A stretch of 33,224 nt of DNA from Nostoc linckia FACHB-104 (GTDB lineage: Bacteria > Cyanobacteriota > Cyanobacteriia > Cyanobacteriales > Nostocaceae), in assembly GCF_014696615.1 (NCBI RefSeq), contig NZ_JACJQJ010000088.1, positions 1 to 33,224 on the forward strand. Reading direction: 5' to 3'. Below the pieces are notes generated by a model. That model worked only from the letters and a program-made list of their open reading frames with translations, was not told where the DNA came from and made no database searches. A program made the translations under genes and the position numbers. Every line of letters begins with the position of its first letter. Position 1 is the stretch's first letter. Shown in pieces: positions 33,142-33,224 of this stretch.

Positions 33142-33200
33142 ACTTACGCAACTGGCACAAAGAGCGGGTAGGGCTGCGCCTTACCCCGTGACAATTCAAA
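33142..33200. repeat. Repeat-like sequence truncating the recombinase remnant
   Basis: Sequence beginning GGACTTACGCAACTGGCAC, followed by a hairpin formed by GGGTA at 33166-33170 and TACCC at 33182-33186, replaces recombinase sequence here. GGACTTACGCA is, from memory, a frequent end sequence of insertion sequences or miniature elements in Nostoc. It probably marks the insertion or deletion that cut the recombinase gene. Confidence 0.45.
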
Positions 33201-33224
33201 TCAAACCAAGCACATAAGAATACT

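Larger units (their letters stand above)
4805..33224. mobile_element. fdxN element, left portion (at least 28 kb, open to the right)
   Basis: Element sequence begins at the TATTC core inside fdxN with xisF immediately inside the border, and no fdxN 5' part or nifB is seen before the window ends. The interior carries envelope and adhesin genes, nuclease-like genes, an insertion sequence and recombinase remnants, but no recognisable vegetative nif gene. I did not recognise xisH or xisI, the accessory factors needed for excision in Anabaena; they may lie further right. How much of the right side truly belongs to the same element is inferred from the absence of a second border. Confidence 0.65.

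Overview
This window comes from a filamentous, heterocyst-forming cyanobacterium of the Nostoc/Anabaena type. The evidence is a nif operon in the order fdxN-nifS-nifU-glbN-nifH on the minus strand, a cyanoglobin gene between nifU and nifH (the arrangement known from Nostoc commune), an XisF-type fdxN-element recombinase, frequent HIP1 octamers (GCGATCGC) and short tandemly repeated repetitive sequences. The nif block (1339-4809) is intact only in its middle. nifS, nifU and glbN are complete. nifH stops matching its family after codon 48, and only the last 20 codons of fdxN are present.

Both broken genes look like developmentally excised DNA elements. On the left, positions 1 to about 1338 would be the end of an element lodged in nifH. 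It carries a short-chain dehydrogenase behind a perfect 20-bp palindrome and the 5' end of an IS701-like transposase gene. On the right, the fdxN fragment begins exactly at a TATTC pentamer (the fdxN-element core known from Anabaena), and xisF starts 47 bp beyond it. Everything from about 4805 to the right edge therefore seems to lie inside an fdxN element of at least 28 kb whose far border is not in the window.

The cargo of the fdxN element has three zones. (1) 6.4-7.5 kb holds two small envelope proteins, one a lipoprotein. (2) 7.7-27.3 kb holds two very large genes on the minus strand, encoding proteins of 2085 and 4429 residues. Both start with a DUF4347 domain that carries a His-Gly/Gly-Cys pattern, and both continue into long repeat regions: cadherin-like repeats ending in DUF4114, and about 27 adhesin-type beta repeats. 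They look like exported surface proteins. (3) 28-33 kb is a decayed accessory zone. It has two Uma2-type and one other PD-(D/E)XK-like nuclease gene, a complete 1454-bp insertion sequence with terminal inverted repeats and a 5-bp target duplication inside the remains of a second xisF-like gene, a zinc-ribbon protein, and a third, oppositely oriented recombinase remnant at the edge.

Taken together, making nitrogenase from this locus would need at least two separate excisions, one restoring nifH and one restoring fdxN, around a 3.4-kb island of complete nif genes. The recombinase remnants at the far end suggest that the fdxN element is a composite built from more than one recombinase-bearing element.
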